From NCBI GenBank assembly GCA_913057795.1, contig CAJXOD010000004.1, positions 1-64,000 on the forward strand: a stretch of 64,000 nucleotides of DNA, written 5' to 3'. This stretch comes from an uncultured Aquiluna sp. Lineage in GTDB: Bacteria; Actinomycetota; Actinomycetes; Actinomycetales; Microbacteriaceae. Made by a program: the position numbers and the translations under genes. A model generated the notes under the pieces. That model did no database searches, was not told the DNA's origin, and saw nothing but the letters and a program-made list of their open reading frames with translations. Shown here one piece after another: positions 9,153 to 19,797 of the stretch. Position 1 is the stretch's first letter. Each line of letters starts with the position of its first letter.

Positions 9153-9268
9153 GGTTTCCGGAACATTCAGCCATAGAAGACCACTCTCACCCAAAACATT
9201 TGAATCGGCCGCACAGCGGGATTTTTAGGAGATGGATAACCAAGCGCAGCTGTGGTTTACTCAAGAGC

Positions 9269-10069
9269 ATGGCCCCGTATATGCCGCAGCGCATTCTCGC
9301 TCTTGCGAGCTTTGGGTTCGTGCTAGTCATGAATGCAGTTGCTACAGCCCTTCCGCTAGGCGGGCTGTCAGTTGGCGGGGTGTCTAGAAAATACGACACC
9401 TTGTTTGCGCCAATAGATTTCACCTTCGGAATCTGGGGTCTGATCTACCTCGGGCTAGCTGTCTATAGCTTTACTCAATTGGCAGCTAATACTTCAGTCA
9501 TCAGAGGTGTCACACCCTGGTTTATTATCGGTAACTTACTAAATGGCTCTTGGATCATCGCCTGGCGCTTAGAGCTTCTCTGGCTCTCGACTCTAATTCT
9601 TGCCCTGTTGCTATTCTCGCTTTACAAAATCAATCAGATAACAACGGCGAAGCGCACTGACTTCGCCAGCAGCCTCTCAGTTAGGCTCCCGTTCGCTATC
9701 TACTTCGGTTGGGTGACTGTTGCAACCATCGCCAACATTTCTTCGCTGTTGGTCCAGTCAGGATTCGAAGAAGGCTTTGGTCTATCAGCGCAAGCTTGGA
9801 CAGTCGTGATATTGATTGTTGCAGCGCTGATTGGCACCGCCACGGCACTGGTGAATTCCTCGCCAGGATACTCTCTGGTGTTGGTGTGGGCCTTCTGGGG
9901 AATTTACTCTCGCCACATGTCTGAAACGGAATGGAATCAGCAATACCCGGACATAATCTTTTCAGTTCAGATTCTTCTACCCCTGCTGGCGCTGGTCACT
10001 GTAGGAGCTTTGGTTAGGTGGCTTAGGCAGCCGGTTGGGCCCGGAATGCTAACCGAACCAACCGGCTGA
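9269..10069 (+). CDS. TspO/MBR-related membrane protein
   Basis: A 266-residue protein with about seven hydrophobic segments. The stretch GGVSRKYDTLFAPIDFTFGI followed by WGLIYLGL matches the extended group of tryptophan-rich TspO/MBR-like proteins, where a conserved FxPxxxxFxIWGxIY motif is seen. Classic TspO is about 160 residues, binds porphyrins and is linked to light- and oxygen-dependent regulation; whether this longer relative does so is unknown. ATG 9269 was chosen because the hydrophobic region starts soon after; ATG 9281 and an upstream TTG 9200 are alternatives. It is convergent with heliorhodopsin. Confidence 0.65.
   Translation: MAPYMPQRILALASFGFVLVMNAVATALPLGGLSVGGVSRKYDTLFAPIDFTFGIWGLIYLGLAVYSFTQLAANTSVIRGVTPWFIIGNLLNGSWIIAWRLELLWLSTLILALLLFSLYKINQITTAKRTDFASSLSVRLPFAIYFGWVTVATIANISSLLVQSGFEEGFGLSAQAWTVVILIVAALIGTATALVNSSPGYSLVLVWAFWGIYSRHMSETEWNQQYPDIIFSVQILLPLLALVTVGALVRWLRQPVGPGMLTEPTG
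10029..10067. repeat. Inverted repeat spanning the end of the TspO-like gene
   Basis: AGCCGGTTGG (10029-10038) is a perfect 10-base inverted repeat of CCAACCGGCT (10058-10067), with a 19-base loop. The right arm reaches the first base of the TGA stop. No T-run follows on either strand, so it is not a textbook intrinsic terminator. It may stabilise the 3' ends of the two convergent transcripts. Confidence 0.45.
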
Positions 10070-10126
10070 TCAAGATTGCTCACCAAATACTGCGAAATGA
10101 AGAAGGCCTTGAATTTAGCTTGTGAG

Positions 10127-10897
10127 CTAAAGCCCCAGTGTTCCGAGCACGATTACCCAGCCAAGGACTGACTTTGATACAAGGCTTAGAACTATGTAGG
10201 CCTTTTCGCCATATGGGTAGTCCTTCCACTTTCCGACCTTCTTGTATTGCAAGAACATGTTGATGGCGAAGGTGTTGAAGAAGATGAAGGTAAGAAGGAA
10301 ACCAAACTGCGCATAGACGGGGATGGCGTCCGCAATGTTGTTGGTGGAAACCCAGAAGTAAAGCCCACCCATAATCCAAGGAACAATTCCGGCTACAACT
10401 CCGATGTTGAATGGCAACCAGCTCACCTTTTCGGTCAATTGGTTGTACTTTTCCATTACCAGACCCATCAGGTTCATGATGAAGTTCAGCGTGAAGATGA
10501 ACACGATTGCTGAAATCTCTATGAGGCCGCCCAGCATCAGCAGCACAACCAGCATCAGTGAGGAGCTGATTGAATACTCCCACCAGCGCGGTGGATTGAT
10601 GCCCTTGGCAATGTTTTGCTCGTAGCGCTGAATGTAGAACGGAGCAGAGATGAGCAGGTGTGCGATTGCTGAAATCAACAGGAAGATCGGAGCAATCAGA
10701 GCAATTGGAAATTCGAACAGGGTCTCGCTCACTGGCCGGATGCCATCGGGGGTATCGGTAAAGAACCTTGTGATAACCGGGATCTTGGTCTCGTTGTTCA
10801 AGATGAAGTACAACACAATGGCCTGAATCAGGTGAAACAAGCCTGCAAACCTGTTGAATGTTTGCAGCTGCTTGCCAAGTTTTGTTTCCGGCTTCAT
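10127..10897 (-). CDS. Heliorhodopsin
   Basis: A 256-residue seven-helix retinal protein of the heliorhodopsin family, which has inverted membrane orientation relative to type-1 rhodopsins and a long photocycle. Diagnostic features are RWWEYSISSS with E107 as predicted Schiff-base counterion, and IVLSLVSKSVLGW with K242 as the retinal lysine, equivalent to E107 and K241 of the reference HeR-48C12. FLQYKKVGKWKDYPYGE before the last helix is also typical. AAAGAGG precedes the ATG. The gene lies between a TspO-like gene (convergent) and katG (divergent). Retinal could derive from carotenoids, but no carotenoid oxygenase is visible here. Function in the host is not established; sensing is more likely than ion pumping. 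Confidence 0.96.
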   Translation of the reverse strand: MKPETKLGKQLQTFNRFAGLFHLIQAIVLYFILNNETKIPVITRFFTDTPDGIRPVSETLFEFPIALIAPIFLLISAIAHLLISAPFYIQRYEQNIAKGINPPRWWEYSISSSLMLVVLLMLGGLIEISAIVFIFTLNFIMNLMGLVMEKYNQLTEKVSWLPFNIGVVAGIVPWIMGGLYFWVSTNNIADAIPVYAQFGFLLTFIFFNTFAINMFLQYKKVGKWKDYPYGEKAYIVLSLVSKSVLGWVIVLGTLGL

Positions 10898-11123
10898 TAG
10901 TTTTCCTCTTTCGATTATTTACCCCGTACCTCCACCTTAGCCATGCAACGTTTCCAATGAGCCAACACAGAGCCGCTGAGAAGTGATGGTGAGCGGTCTA
11001 GTTACGCTCTCTAGTGCAAGATTATTACGCGAACTAAAACCCGTCCGCGTCCCTCGTATTCGTACGGCTAGCCTGCCTGACCAATAAGCACTTAGTGTCA
11101 ATCGCGCACGAGGAGTTAGGCTT

Positions 11124-13335
<2,212 letters not shown>

Positions 13336-13391
13336 TCAAAAACTGAGACTAGCCGCACTCGGAGCAGACGAACCGGCGCCACCAAAACGCT

Positions 13392-13430
13392 GATAAACCC
13401 CCATGAAACCACATGGGGGTTTATCTTTTT
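13392..13430 (+). terminator. Strong rho-independent terminator after katG
   Basis: A perfect 14-bp stem is formed by 13392-13405 and 13412-13425, with a 6-base loop and a T-run at 13426-13430. The rest of the gap to 13553 shows no recognisable feature. Confidence 0.9.
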
Positions 13431-13553
13431 GCTTAGCTTTTTTATCTGTGAATCGCATCCGATAAAAACCTAATTGGTCAAGTGTTTAGTACGCAGGCTG
13501 ATCAGGAACTCGAGAGCATCGGGGTCACTGAGTAGCCGGCACTAAACCACGAG

Positions 13554-14045
13554 TCAGTTTTTGCCAATCTCAGGGTTGGCCTCAACGTATGTTTTTAGAG
13601 CCACCATCGCCGCGGCAATCTGACCAAACATTCCACTGATGGCCTTTGAGATGTTCTCACTTTCTGGGGCCGAGGACGCGATTGTTATGTCAATTTTGGA
13701 GGAAACAGTGCAGGTACCTTCCAGTACAGGAGTGACAATCCAAGTGTTCTGAAATTTTTCCATGAAAGGTGGCACGTTCTGAGCTGCAAGTGTGTAGCTC
13801 AGCATGTTCGTGGGACCGTCGAAGTCCACGATTCGAACATCTGCCTGACCGAGCCCTTCAATTTCGCTCACGCGACCTCCAAAACGGCTTCCATTGACGC
13901 CGTTAGGAGTGGCGGGATTTTGAGCGGATGAAATAACTCCGGGTGCCCAGGCCGCGTTGCCAAGGAAGTCGTCAGCGAGCAGTCTCCATACTGATTCTGC
14001 GGATGCTTCGATTGTTACCGTGGTGGTGTCCGTTTTCGGTTCCAT
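13554..14045 (-). CDS. SRPBCC-fold (polyketide cyclase/dehydrase-like) protein
   Basis: A 163-residue START/SRPBCC-type protein. The N-terminus TVTIEASAESVWRLLADDFLG is the usual first strand and helix of this fold, and the C-terminal helix (ISGMFGQIAAAMVALKTYVE) caps the hydrophobic cavity. Such proteins bind small hydrophobic ligands; the ligand is unknown. AAGGAG precedes the ATG. It is divergent from a TetR-type regulator, with two operator-like palindromes between them, so it is the probable regulated target. Confidence 0.82.
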   Translation of the reverse strand: MEPKTDTTTVTIEASAESVWRLLADDFLGNAAWAPGVISSAQNPATPNGVNGSRFGGRVSEIEGLGQADVRIVDFDGPTNMLSYTLAAQNVPPFMEKFQNTWIVTPVLEGTCTVSSKIDITIASSAPESENISKAISGMFGQIAAAMVALKTYVEANPEIGKN

Positions 14046-14060
14046 GTGGATACTCCTTAA

Positions 14061-14082
14061 TTATGCAACAGGTGTTGCATAA
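14061..14082. promoter_or_regulatory. TetR-type operator 1
   Basis: TTATGCAACA-GG-TGTTGCATAA is a perfect palindrome with 10-base arms, located 16 bases upstream of the SRPBCC start codon and in the gap shared with the TetR gene. The core is CAAC-N4-GTTG. Confidence 0.75.
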
Positions 14083-14110
14083 ATAAACCATAGCCCTGCT
14101 TCACACTTAT

Positions 14111-14126
14111 TGCAACTAGTGTTGTA
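14111..14126. promoter_or_regulatory. TetR-type operator 2
   Basis: TGCAACTAGTGTTGTA repeats the core of operator 1 (CAAC-N4-GTTG) with one mismatch between its arms. It lies upstream of the TetR gene. Two sites sharing the same core suggest repression of both divergent genes. Confidence 0.65.
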
Positions 14127-14176
14127 AAATAGACTCTCGGGTGTCTTTTACTCGAGAAGCAGAGGAATGGAGAAAA

Positions 14177-14773
14177 ATGGCGAGACCGAGGTCATTCGAT
14201 GAGCAAGAGCTTCTTGAAACAGTGATGAAAGCTTTCTGGCGCCGCGGTTATAGTGCGACCACCTATCGAGGTATTGAATCAATCACGGGGGTTGGTATAA
14301 GAAGCTTGGCTAACACATTCGGCGAGAAAGACGAACTTTTTCTTGCAGTCCTCGCAAGCTACCGGGGTCGTGTCTCCAGAAACCTGGACCTAATGTTCGA
14401 ATCACCATCGATTGACTCCATCGTCCGTTTTTTCGAGCGCATCTCATCACCCTCTGACGCGGAGGACCCGCGTCGAAACGGTTGCCTAATGGTTAACACA
14501 GTTTTTGAAGTGGACAAACCCACAGCTGCTGTCACTCAAGAGATTGCTCAGTATCGTGATCTGTTTCGCAGGGTGTTTAGAGAGTCGCTCGAATCGGACC
14601 AGGTTCCCGATCCTGAGATCAGGGCTGACTTCCTGATTGGAGCCCTATGGGGCGCGTTTAGTCAAATACGACTAACCCGCGATCCCACTTCGGCAAAGCC
14701 CATTAGTAGCATCGTGGTCGAAACGCTTGAAATTTGGAGAGGTCTAGTCCCACCAAGGCGTCCGGCTGCATAA
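14177..14773 (+). CDS. TetR/AcrR-family transcriptional regulator
   Basis: A 198-residue regulator. The N-terminal helix-turn-helix runs roughly over residues 10-55 (ETVMKAFWRRGYSATTYRGI, then GEKDELFLAVL), and the C-terminal half is an all-helical ligand and dimerisation domain. ATG 14177, with GGAG six bases upstream and the typical MARPRSFDE opening, is preferred over an in-frame GTG at 14141. It faces the SRPBCC gene across two palindromic operators, so autoregulation and control of that gene are likely. The inducer is unknown. Confidence 0.88.
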   Translation: MARPRSFDEQELLETVMKAFWRRGYSATTYRGIESITGVGIRSLANTFGEKDELFLAVLASYRGRVSRNLDLMFESPSIDSIVRFFERISSPSDAEDPRRNGCLMVNTVFEVDKPTAAVTQEIAQYRDLFRRVFRESLESDQVPDPEIRADFLIGALWGAFSQIRLTRDPTSAKPISSIVVETLEIWRGLVPPRRPAA

Positions 14774-14865
14774 CTTGGCCGAAGGAGACCTCGGCATGCT
14801 TTTCTGAAAGGAGACTTGCCGCCTCATTTTCGACCATCGCGGGCACAAGCCCGGCCCCAGGTCCG

Positions 14866-14871
14866 TATTCT
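14866..14871 (+). promoter_or_regulatory. -10 box for a leaderless GNAT mRNA
   Basis: TATTCT ends 6 bases before the GTG start and no ribosome site is present, so transcription should begin at or near the start codon. Confidence 0.5.
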
Positions 14872-14877
14872 TAGCTA

Positions 14878-15645
14878 GTGCTCATAAATTCAGTACCGAA
14901 TGCCAACGGCGATCCGATTGGTATCGAGGTTGGGCAAGCGGCCAAGCCCGAGCTTCCGGATGGAAGCCTGGTAATTTCCGGATCTCTTTGCAGGCTAGAA
15001 CAACTTAGGGCCGAGGCTCACGCTGTCGATCTCTTCGAGGCGTTTAGCCTCGATGCATCCGATTCGCTCTGGACCTACTTGCCTCAGGGCCCTTTTCAGT
15101 CTGTGGATGAATTTTCGGCTTGGGTTCAGCGCGTTCAAGGCCAGGAAGACCCCGTTTTTTACGCAATCATCGATGCCCGGACCAACAAGGCAGTCGGCAT
15201 TTCCTCGCACCTTCGGGTTGACCCAAAGGCCTCGTCAATCGAAATTGGCTGGCTAACATTCTCGCCATTGATGCAGCGAAAGCCCATCGCTACCGAGGCC
15301 ATGTACTTGATGATGAAAAATGCATTTGATCTTGGTTATAGGCGCCTCGAATGGAAGTGCAACGCGCTCAACGCACCATCCATTAGAGCGGCCGCGAGAT
15401 TAGGCCTATCTTTTGAAGGAGTGTTCCGCCAAGCCACGATTGTCAAGGGTCACAGTCGTGACACAGCCTGGTTTTCAATTTTGGACTCCGAATGGCCGCA
15501 GGTTAGGTCCGCGATTGAGACTTGGTTGGCGTCGGATAATTTTGACGAGGAGGGCAACCAAAAGCTTCGCCTGAGTGATCTAACTTCCCCCTTGTTGCAA
15601 GATTCCTGGCCGCAAATAACCGTAAAGCTCGGCGAGCAAAACTAA
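14878..15645 (+). CDS. GNAT-family N-acetyltransferase (RimJ/RimL-like)
   Basis: A 255-residue acetyltransferase. The acetyl-CoA-binding core lies between residues ~95 and 200: EIGWLTFSPLMQRKPIATEA is the motif A region, and YRRLEWKCNALNAPSIRAA followed by RLGLSFEGVFR is motif B, typical of RimJ/RimL enzymes. An N-terminal stretch of ~35 residues is extra. The substrate is unknown. GTG 14878 has no Shine-Dalgarno but a TATTCT box 6 bases upstream, indicating a leaderless transcript. The preceding gap (14774-14877) contains only a weak 5-bp hairpin. Confidence 0.85.
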   Translation: MLINSVPNANGDPIGIEVGQAAKPELPDGSLVISGSLCRLEQLRAEAHAVDLFEAFSLDASDSLWTYLPQGPFQSVDEFSAWVQRVQGQEDPVFYAIIDARTNKAVGISSHLRVDPKASSIEIGWLTFSPLMQRKPIATEAMYLMMKNAFDLGYRRLEWKCNALNAPSIRAAARLGLSFEGVFRQATIVKGHSRDTAWFSILDSEWPQVRSAIETWLASDNFDEEGNQKLRLSDLTSPLLQDSWPQITVKLGEQN

Positions 15646-15853
15646 CTCTGGGAACGCACCCACCTGCTGACTGTGTGCCTTTAGCACTCTATTACGGGAG
15701 CGATTGAAGCAGGGAACACTCCCGAGGGCATTTTGGTAACCATGGGAATGCGTACAGCCACATTCGTGTTATTGCTATGACTTGCCGGCAAAGACGCTTG
15801 GCAGTTCAAATCCAGTTATCAAGTCGTAATTTCGAGCGTCTATAGGGAGCCAA

Positions 15854-16360
15854 ATGATAATCAAAGAGTTCGTTACAAAGCTAGAGGGCCAGTTCGACAA
15901 ATACATGATCCGGTTCTCTACCAAGATTGGTGTTCCGTTTCTTCGGTATGCCATTGGAATAATATTTATTTGGTTTGGTGCACTAAAGATGATCGGTGAA
16001 TTGTCACCGGCTTATGACTTGGTTGCGGCAACCATTTACTGGCTGACGCCGGAAATCATTGTTCCGCTTCTTGGGCTATGGGAAGTTGCTATCGGAGTTG
16101 CTTTCTTGATTCCTGCGCTAACGCGAGCCGGAATAGTGCTTCTTGCGTTTCAGATGCCCGGAACTTTCTTGCCACTGGTGCTTCTCCCCGAGGTTTGCTT
16201 CACGTTTATTCCTTTTGGTCTAACTCTCGAGGGTCAGTACATTGTGAAGAACCTAGTAATTATTGGTTCGGCTTTTGTGATTGTGGCGGGTCTGTCCACC
16301 AAGAAACCCGACAAGCTTGCTGCTGTCGTCGCCAAGAAGAAAGAATCAGTTAATAGCTAG
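15854..16360 (+). CDS. DoxX/DUF417-like small membrane protein
   Basis: A 168-residue protein with about four membrane helices and a lysine-rich C-terminal tail. The pattern LRYAIGIIFIWFGALKM near the first helix and PLLGLWEVAIGVAFLI in the second resemble DoxX- or YkgB-like (DUF417) proteins; the exact family is uncertain. TAGGGAG precedes the ATG. The 208-base gap before it holds no gene I can support. Confidence 0.65.
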   Translation: MIIKEFVTKLEGQFDKYMIRFSTKIGVPFLRYAIGIIFIWFGALKMIGELSPAYDLVAATIYWLTPEIIVPLLGLWEVAIGVAFLIPALTRAGIVLLAFQMPGTFLPLVLLPEVCFTFIPFGLTLEGQYIVKNLVIIGSAFVIVAGLSTKKPDKLAAVVAKKKESVNS

Positions 16361-16381
16361 TTTTTCTGGCACTATTTAGAC

Positions 16382-16993
16382 ATGACGTGGCAAACCTGGT
16401 CTTTGTACGCTCTTGCGGCAATTGGGCTATCGCTTACTCCTGGGCCAAACGGACTTTTGGCCCTTACCCACGGCGCCTTGCACGGAACCAAAAAGACTCT
16501 TGCGACTATAGTCGGAGGCTCTCTCGGGTTCGGTCTAATCATTGGGCTTTCAATGTTTGGCATCGGGGCATTGCTGGCGACCTGGGCAGGGCTTTTAGTA
16601 ATAATGAAGTGGCTTGGCGGAGCGTACTTGGTTTGGCTAGGTATTCAGCTGATTAGGTCGGAGCCAATTGATATTTCAAGGTCCAAAAACGCTGGCAATG
16701 GCAGGTTTAGAACGCTGTTTAGACAAGGGTTCATTTCAGCAGTCAGTAACCCAAAGGGAATCCTGTTTTTCGTTGCATTTCTGCCGCAGTTTGTGAACCC
16801 GCAAGAATCGCTATTCACACAGTTTTTACTGATGGCCATTACTTTTATGGTGATCGAATTCGTTTATGAATTCACCGTGGCCTCATTGGCAGATCGAATA
16901 AAGCCTCTTTTGGTGCGAGCGGGCAAGAATTTCAACCGAGTCTTCGGCGGCGTTTTTATTGCAATCGGGGTTTTGCTTCCGCTTCGTGGCTAA
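16382..16993 (+). CDS. LysE/RhtB-superfamily exporter (second copy)
   Basis: A 203-residue six-helix transporter with the family signature GLSLTPGPNGLLALTHG in helix 1 and GGAYLVWLGIQLIRS at helix 3. An amino acid or similar metabolite is the probable substrate. Its stop is interlocked (CTAA) with that of the convergent 2-Cys peroxiredoxin. Together with 8349-8987 and 17525-18124 it is one of three LysE-type genes within 10 kb, all next to a BCP peroxiredoxin. Confidence 0.88.
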   Translation: MTWQTWSLYALAAIGLSLTPGPNGLLALTHGALHGTKKTLATIVGGSLGFGLIIGLSMFGIGALLATWAGLLVIMKWLGGAYLVWLGIQLIRSEPIDISRSKNAGNGRFRTLFRQGFISAVSNPKGILFFVAFLPQFVNPQESLFTQFLLMAITFMVIEFVYEFTVASLADRIKPLLVRAGKNFNRVFGGVFIAIGVLLPLRG

Positions 16994-17451
16994 AGGCCGA
17001 GTTGCTCTTTCAGAAATGTAACATGGCCCGTTGTTTTGACCTTATAGAAGGCGTGACTAATTTTGCCATCCGGGTCCACCACAAAAGTTGAGCGAATCGT
17101 TCCCATGTATTCTTTGCCATGCATTTTCTTCGCTCCATAGGCGCCATAGGCCTTGTGAACGAAGCTGTCCTCGTCGGAAAGAAGATCGAAGTTCAAATCT
17201 TGCTTTTCTTGAAATGTTTTGAGCTTGCTCTGCTTGTCAGGTGAGACGCCAAGGACTACGTAGCCGGTTGCATTGAGCGAATTTATGTTGTCTCTGAAAT
17301 CACAGGCTTGAATCGTGCAGCCCTGTGTCGAGGCTGCCGGATAGAAATAGACAATTACGTTTTTACCCAAGTGATCAGACAATGAGACGCCTTGACCATC
17401 TTGGTTGACAAGCGTAAATTCAGGTGCTGCGGTTCCGATTTCTAGCGTCAT
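16990..17451 (-). CDS. bcp: Peroxiredoxin, BCP/PrxQ family, 2-Cys
   Basis: A 153-residue thiol peroxidase with C45 (peroxidatic) and C50 (resolving) in QGCTIQACDF, the classic PrxQ spacing. It resembles the 7785-8261 paralogue in its end (VKTTGHVTFLKEQLGL versus VKATGHTNMLKKRLGI). The start at ATG 17451 gives the normal N-terminus (MTLEIGTAAPEF); an upstream in-frame ATG at 17490 adds 13 residues without family similarity. No clear ribosome site precedes either. Confidence 0.92.
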   Translation of the reverse strand: MTLEIGTAAPEFTLVNQDGQGVSLSDHLGKNVIVYFYPAASTQGCTIQACDFRDNINSLNATGYVVLGVSPDKQSKLKTFQEKQDLNFDLLSDEDSFVHKAYGAYGAKKMHGKEYMGTIRSTFVVDPDGKISHAFYKVKTTGHVTFLKEQLGL

Positions 17452-17524
17452 GTAATTTTTCAATAGGCTTTGACAAAGATTTATTTCCAATTTTGTGTCA
17501 GGTCGAATTCTTAGTTAGGGTCTC

Positions 17525-18124
17525 GTGCTAGCAATCACTACTGGCTTTGCCAGCGGCTTGGCATTGATTATCGCCATCGGAGCGCAGAACGCTTTCGTGC
17601 TAAGACAGGGACTCAAGCGCCAAAACATTTTGGCCGTTGTCCTTGTCTGCGCGGTTGCCGATGCGATTCTGATCGGTGCTGGCATCTTGGGCCTCGGCGC
17701 AGTCATCGAAACTGTTCCGTGGGTCTTAGTGGCTCTGCGATTTGGTGGCGCTGCCTATCTGATCTGGTTTGGCATTGGTTCCATTCGAAGGGCCATTCGA
17801 CCCAGCATCTTGGAAGCAAGCGGGCAAGCAAAATCAAACCTGTCAAAGGCAATCGGGACTGCGCTAGCCCTTACCTTTTTGAATCCTCATGTTTACATAG
17901 ACACCGTTATTTTGCTCGGATCGATCGGCAATCAGTTTGTAAATGACAGGTGGTGGTTTTGGTTGGGGGCGAGCATCGGAAGCTTTGTGTGGTTCTTTGG
18001 CCTGGGCTACTTCGCGAGGCTCTTGGCGCCTTTTACATCATCCCTGAAGTTCTGGCGCATTCTCGATTCGCTAATTGCTGTCGTGATGTTTTTCATAGCG
18101 GGGTACTTGCTGTTTGGCTTCTAG
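17525..18124 (+). CDS. LysE/ArgO-type amino acid exporter
   Basis: A 199-residue six-helix transporter. The sequence IIAIGAQNAFVLRQGLKR matches the LysE/ArgO branch (lysine/arginine export) more closely than the two RhtB-like copies nearby, and FLNPHVYIDTVILLG is also LysE/ArgO-like. The start is GTG 17525 without an evident ribosome site. It is divergent from the 2-Cys peroxiredoxin. A LysG/ArgP-type regulator is not adjacent. Basic amino acid export is a reasonable inference. Confidence 0.88.
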   Translation: MLAITTGFASGLALIIAIGAQNAFVLRQGLKRQNILAVVLVCAVADAILIGAGILGLGAVIETVPWVLVALRFGGAAYLIWFGIGSIRRAIRPSILEASGQAKSNLSKAIGTALALTFLNPHVYIDTVILLGSIGNQFVNDRWWFWLGASIGSFVWFFGLGYFARLLAPFTSSLKFWRILDSLIAVVMFFIAGYLLFGF

Positions 18125-18158
18125 GTTTTTCTTTCAGCCAGTAAGTCAACACCTAGGG

Positions 18159-18164
18159 CATAAT
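18159..18164 (+). promoter_or_regulatory. -10 box for a leaderless malY-like mRNA
   Basis: CATAAT, one base from the TATAAT consensus, ends 6 bases before the ATG; no Shine-Dalgarno is seen. Confidence 0.45.
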
Positions 18165-18170
18165 CGAAGC

Positions 18171-19313
18171 ATGCAAGATCCAAATAGCTTTAGCAATTTC
18201 GCCAATCGATCAAGCTCTAAGTGGCGAAGGTTCCCGGAAGAAGTACTGCCGATGCACGTGGCAGAGATGGACTTTGATGTTGCAAAGCCGATTCGAGATC
18301 GAATTAGTCAAATGGTTGCTAATTCTGACCTTGGCTATCAGGGCCTGTTTCCTGAGATCGGTCCAGCATTCCAGGAGTTCGCGCTAAACCGATGGGGCTG
18401 GAAGATTGAGCCCGGTGGTATAAAGCTGGCCAATGATGTTGCCTCCGCCGCGGTTGAAATTCTTAGGGCGGTTACCATTCCGGGCGAAAAGGTTCTTATA
18501 AATTCTCCCGTGTATGCGTCATTCTTCGGGTGGCTCAAAGAAGCGCAATGTGAACCGGCAGACGCCCCTCTCTACCTGGACGGCGACACTTGGAAATTGG
18601 ACCTGGTCGCTATTCGAGAGCAGTTTGAAAGCGGAGTGAAGGTTTATCTACTCTGCTCACCACAAAACCCAGTGGGCCGTATTCACTCGGCTCAAGAGCT
18701 GACTGAGATTGCCCTGATGGCTAAGGAGTTTGGCGCACTGGTGATTTCTGATGAAATTCATGCACCGCTTAGCTGGGGCCCATTCACTCCCTATTTGTCT
18801 CTTGGCCAGCACGCTATTGAAACAGGAGTGACCATCACCTCAAGTTCGAAGGGCTGGAATACGGCAGGACTAAAAGCGGGTTTTTTAATAACCCAGTCCG
18901 ATCAGGTAAGAAAAAAGCTTTCAAGGCTGCCAGATTCAATGCAGTGGCGCTCTTCGATTCTCGGCGCGCATGCGATGGTTGCTGCCTACGAATCCGGGAC
19001 TCCCTGGCTCGATGAAACGGTGAATATTCTGCAGGACAATCTAGAGCACTTGCGCCACGAGGTTGCCACCAGGCTTCCAAAGGCAAAGATGTTCCAGATG
19101 GAAGCCACTTATTTGGCGTGGATCGACCTTGAGGCTTATCGAATTTCTGATTTGGCAAAAACTATTTTGAGCGAGGCGAAGGTGTCCGTAAACGCAGGTC
19201 CCGATCACAGCCCACAGGATGACTTTAAGGGCTTTATCCGGTTCAATTTTGCAAGTTCCAAACCAAGGATTACCGAGGCTGTCAGGCGCATCAGCGAACT
19301 TTGTGAGGGCTAA
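18171..19313 (+). CDS. PLP-dependent aminotransferase/cystathionine beta-lyase, MalY/PatB type
   Basis: A 380-residue fold-type I PLP enzyme. The N-terminal LPMHVAEMDFDVAKPIRDRI is the MalY/PatB signature (W replaced by E/M context aside), NPVGR is the substrate-loop motif and SSSKGWNTAGLKAG places the PLP lysine at K227. These enzymes usually cleave cystathionine or cysteine conjugates. ATG 18171 is chosen because homology begins there and a CATAAT box precedes it; the in-frame TTG upstream would overlap the exporter gene. The gene is followed 10 bases later by the SprT-like gene. Confidence 0.87.
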   Translation: MQDPNSFSNFANRSSSKWRRFPEEVLPMHVAEMDFDVAKPIRDRISQMVANSDLGYQGLFPEIGPAFQEFALNRWGWKIEPGGIKLANDVASAAVEILRAVTIPGEKVLINSPVYASFFGWLKEAQCEPADAPLYLDGDTWKLDLVAIREQFESGVKVYLLCSPQNPVGRIHSAQELTEIALMAKEFGALVISDEIHAPLSWGPFTPYLSLGQHAIETGVTITSSSKGWNTAGLKAGFLITQSDQVRKKLSRLPDSMQWRSSILGAHAMVAAYESGTPWLDETVNILQDNLEHLRHEVATRLPKAKMFQMEATYLAWIDLEAYRISDLAKTILSEAKVSVNAGPDHSPQDDFKGFIRFNFASSKPRITEAVRRISELCEG

Positions 19314-19323
19314 ACCTAAAAGC

Positions 19324-19797
19324 ATGACCTCCCTAGAAAAAAGTGATTCCTCAATAACCGATGCCCAGGTTGAACAGATGGCACTTGAGTTGTTCCAAGC
19401 CCATGGGGTTATCAATTACTCTTTTGGTTTCGATCGGGCAATCAGAAGAGCCGGTCAGTGTGACTACTCAAAAAAGCGAATCACTTTGAGCAAGCATTTT
19501 GTTGCGACTGCAAATTTGGACCAAATTCATCAGGTGCTGCTTCACGAGGTTGCGCATGCTTTGGTCGGAAGATCTGTTGGTCACGGAAGCCATTGGAAAC
19601 AGCAAGCGTCCTTACTTGGCTATCGTCATGAAAAGCTCGACGGCGCTGTAATCGCGGCATCCAGTGCTAAGTATTTGGGGGAGTGCTCGGCGGGTCATAA
19701 GCACTTTCGAATGCGAAGGCCTAGTTCTGTTCTTAGCTGCAAACTGTGCGCGCCGAGGTTTTCAAGATCGCATGTTATTAGCTGGAAAGCTATTTAG
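19324..19797 (+). CDS. SprT-like zinc metalloprotein
   Basis: A 157-residue SprT-domain protein. The zincin helix HEVAH is at residues 74-78, with a further His in HGSHWKQQA serving as likely third ligand. The C-terminal region has a Cys/His pair and CKLC, suggesting a small zinc ribbon. SprT-like proteins include SPRTN, a DNA-protein crosslink protease, but the role in bacteria is not established. ATG 19324 avoids overlap with the upstream gene. It is convergent with crtEb and shares the TTAG stop tetranucleotide. Confidence 0.82.
   Translation: MTSLEKSDSSITDAQVEQMALELFQAHGVINYSFGFDRAIRRAGQCDYSKKRITLSKHFVATANLDQIHQVLLHEVAHALVGRSVGHGSHWKQQASLLGYRHEKLDGAVIAASSAKYLGECSAGHKHFRMRRPSSVLSCKLCAPRFSRSHVISWKAI

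Noticed and set aside
10080..10583. Long open frame antisense to heliorhodopsin
   Set aside because: It lies wholly within the heliorhodopsin gene in another frame and has no family resemblance or ribosome site; heliorhodopsin motifs are complete in the main frame.
14778..14795. Hairpin GCCGA...TCGGC after the TetR gene
   Set aside because: Only a 5-bp stem with a short broken T-run; not convincing as a terminator.
15646..15853. Small RNA or gene before the DoxX-like gene
   Set aside because: A short GGGAG/CTCCC pairing exists but no promoter-terminator pair or coding frame supports a gene.
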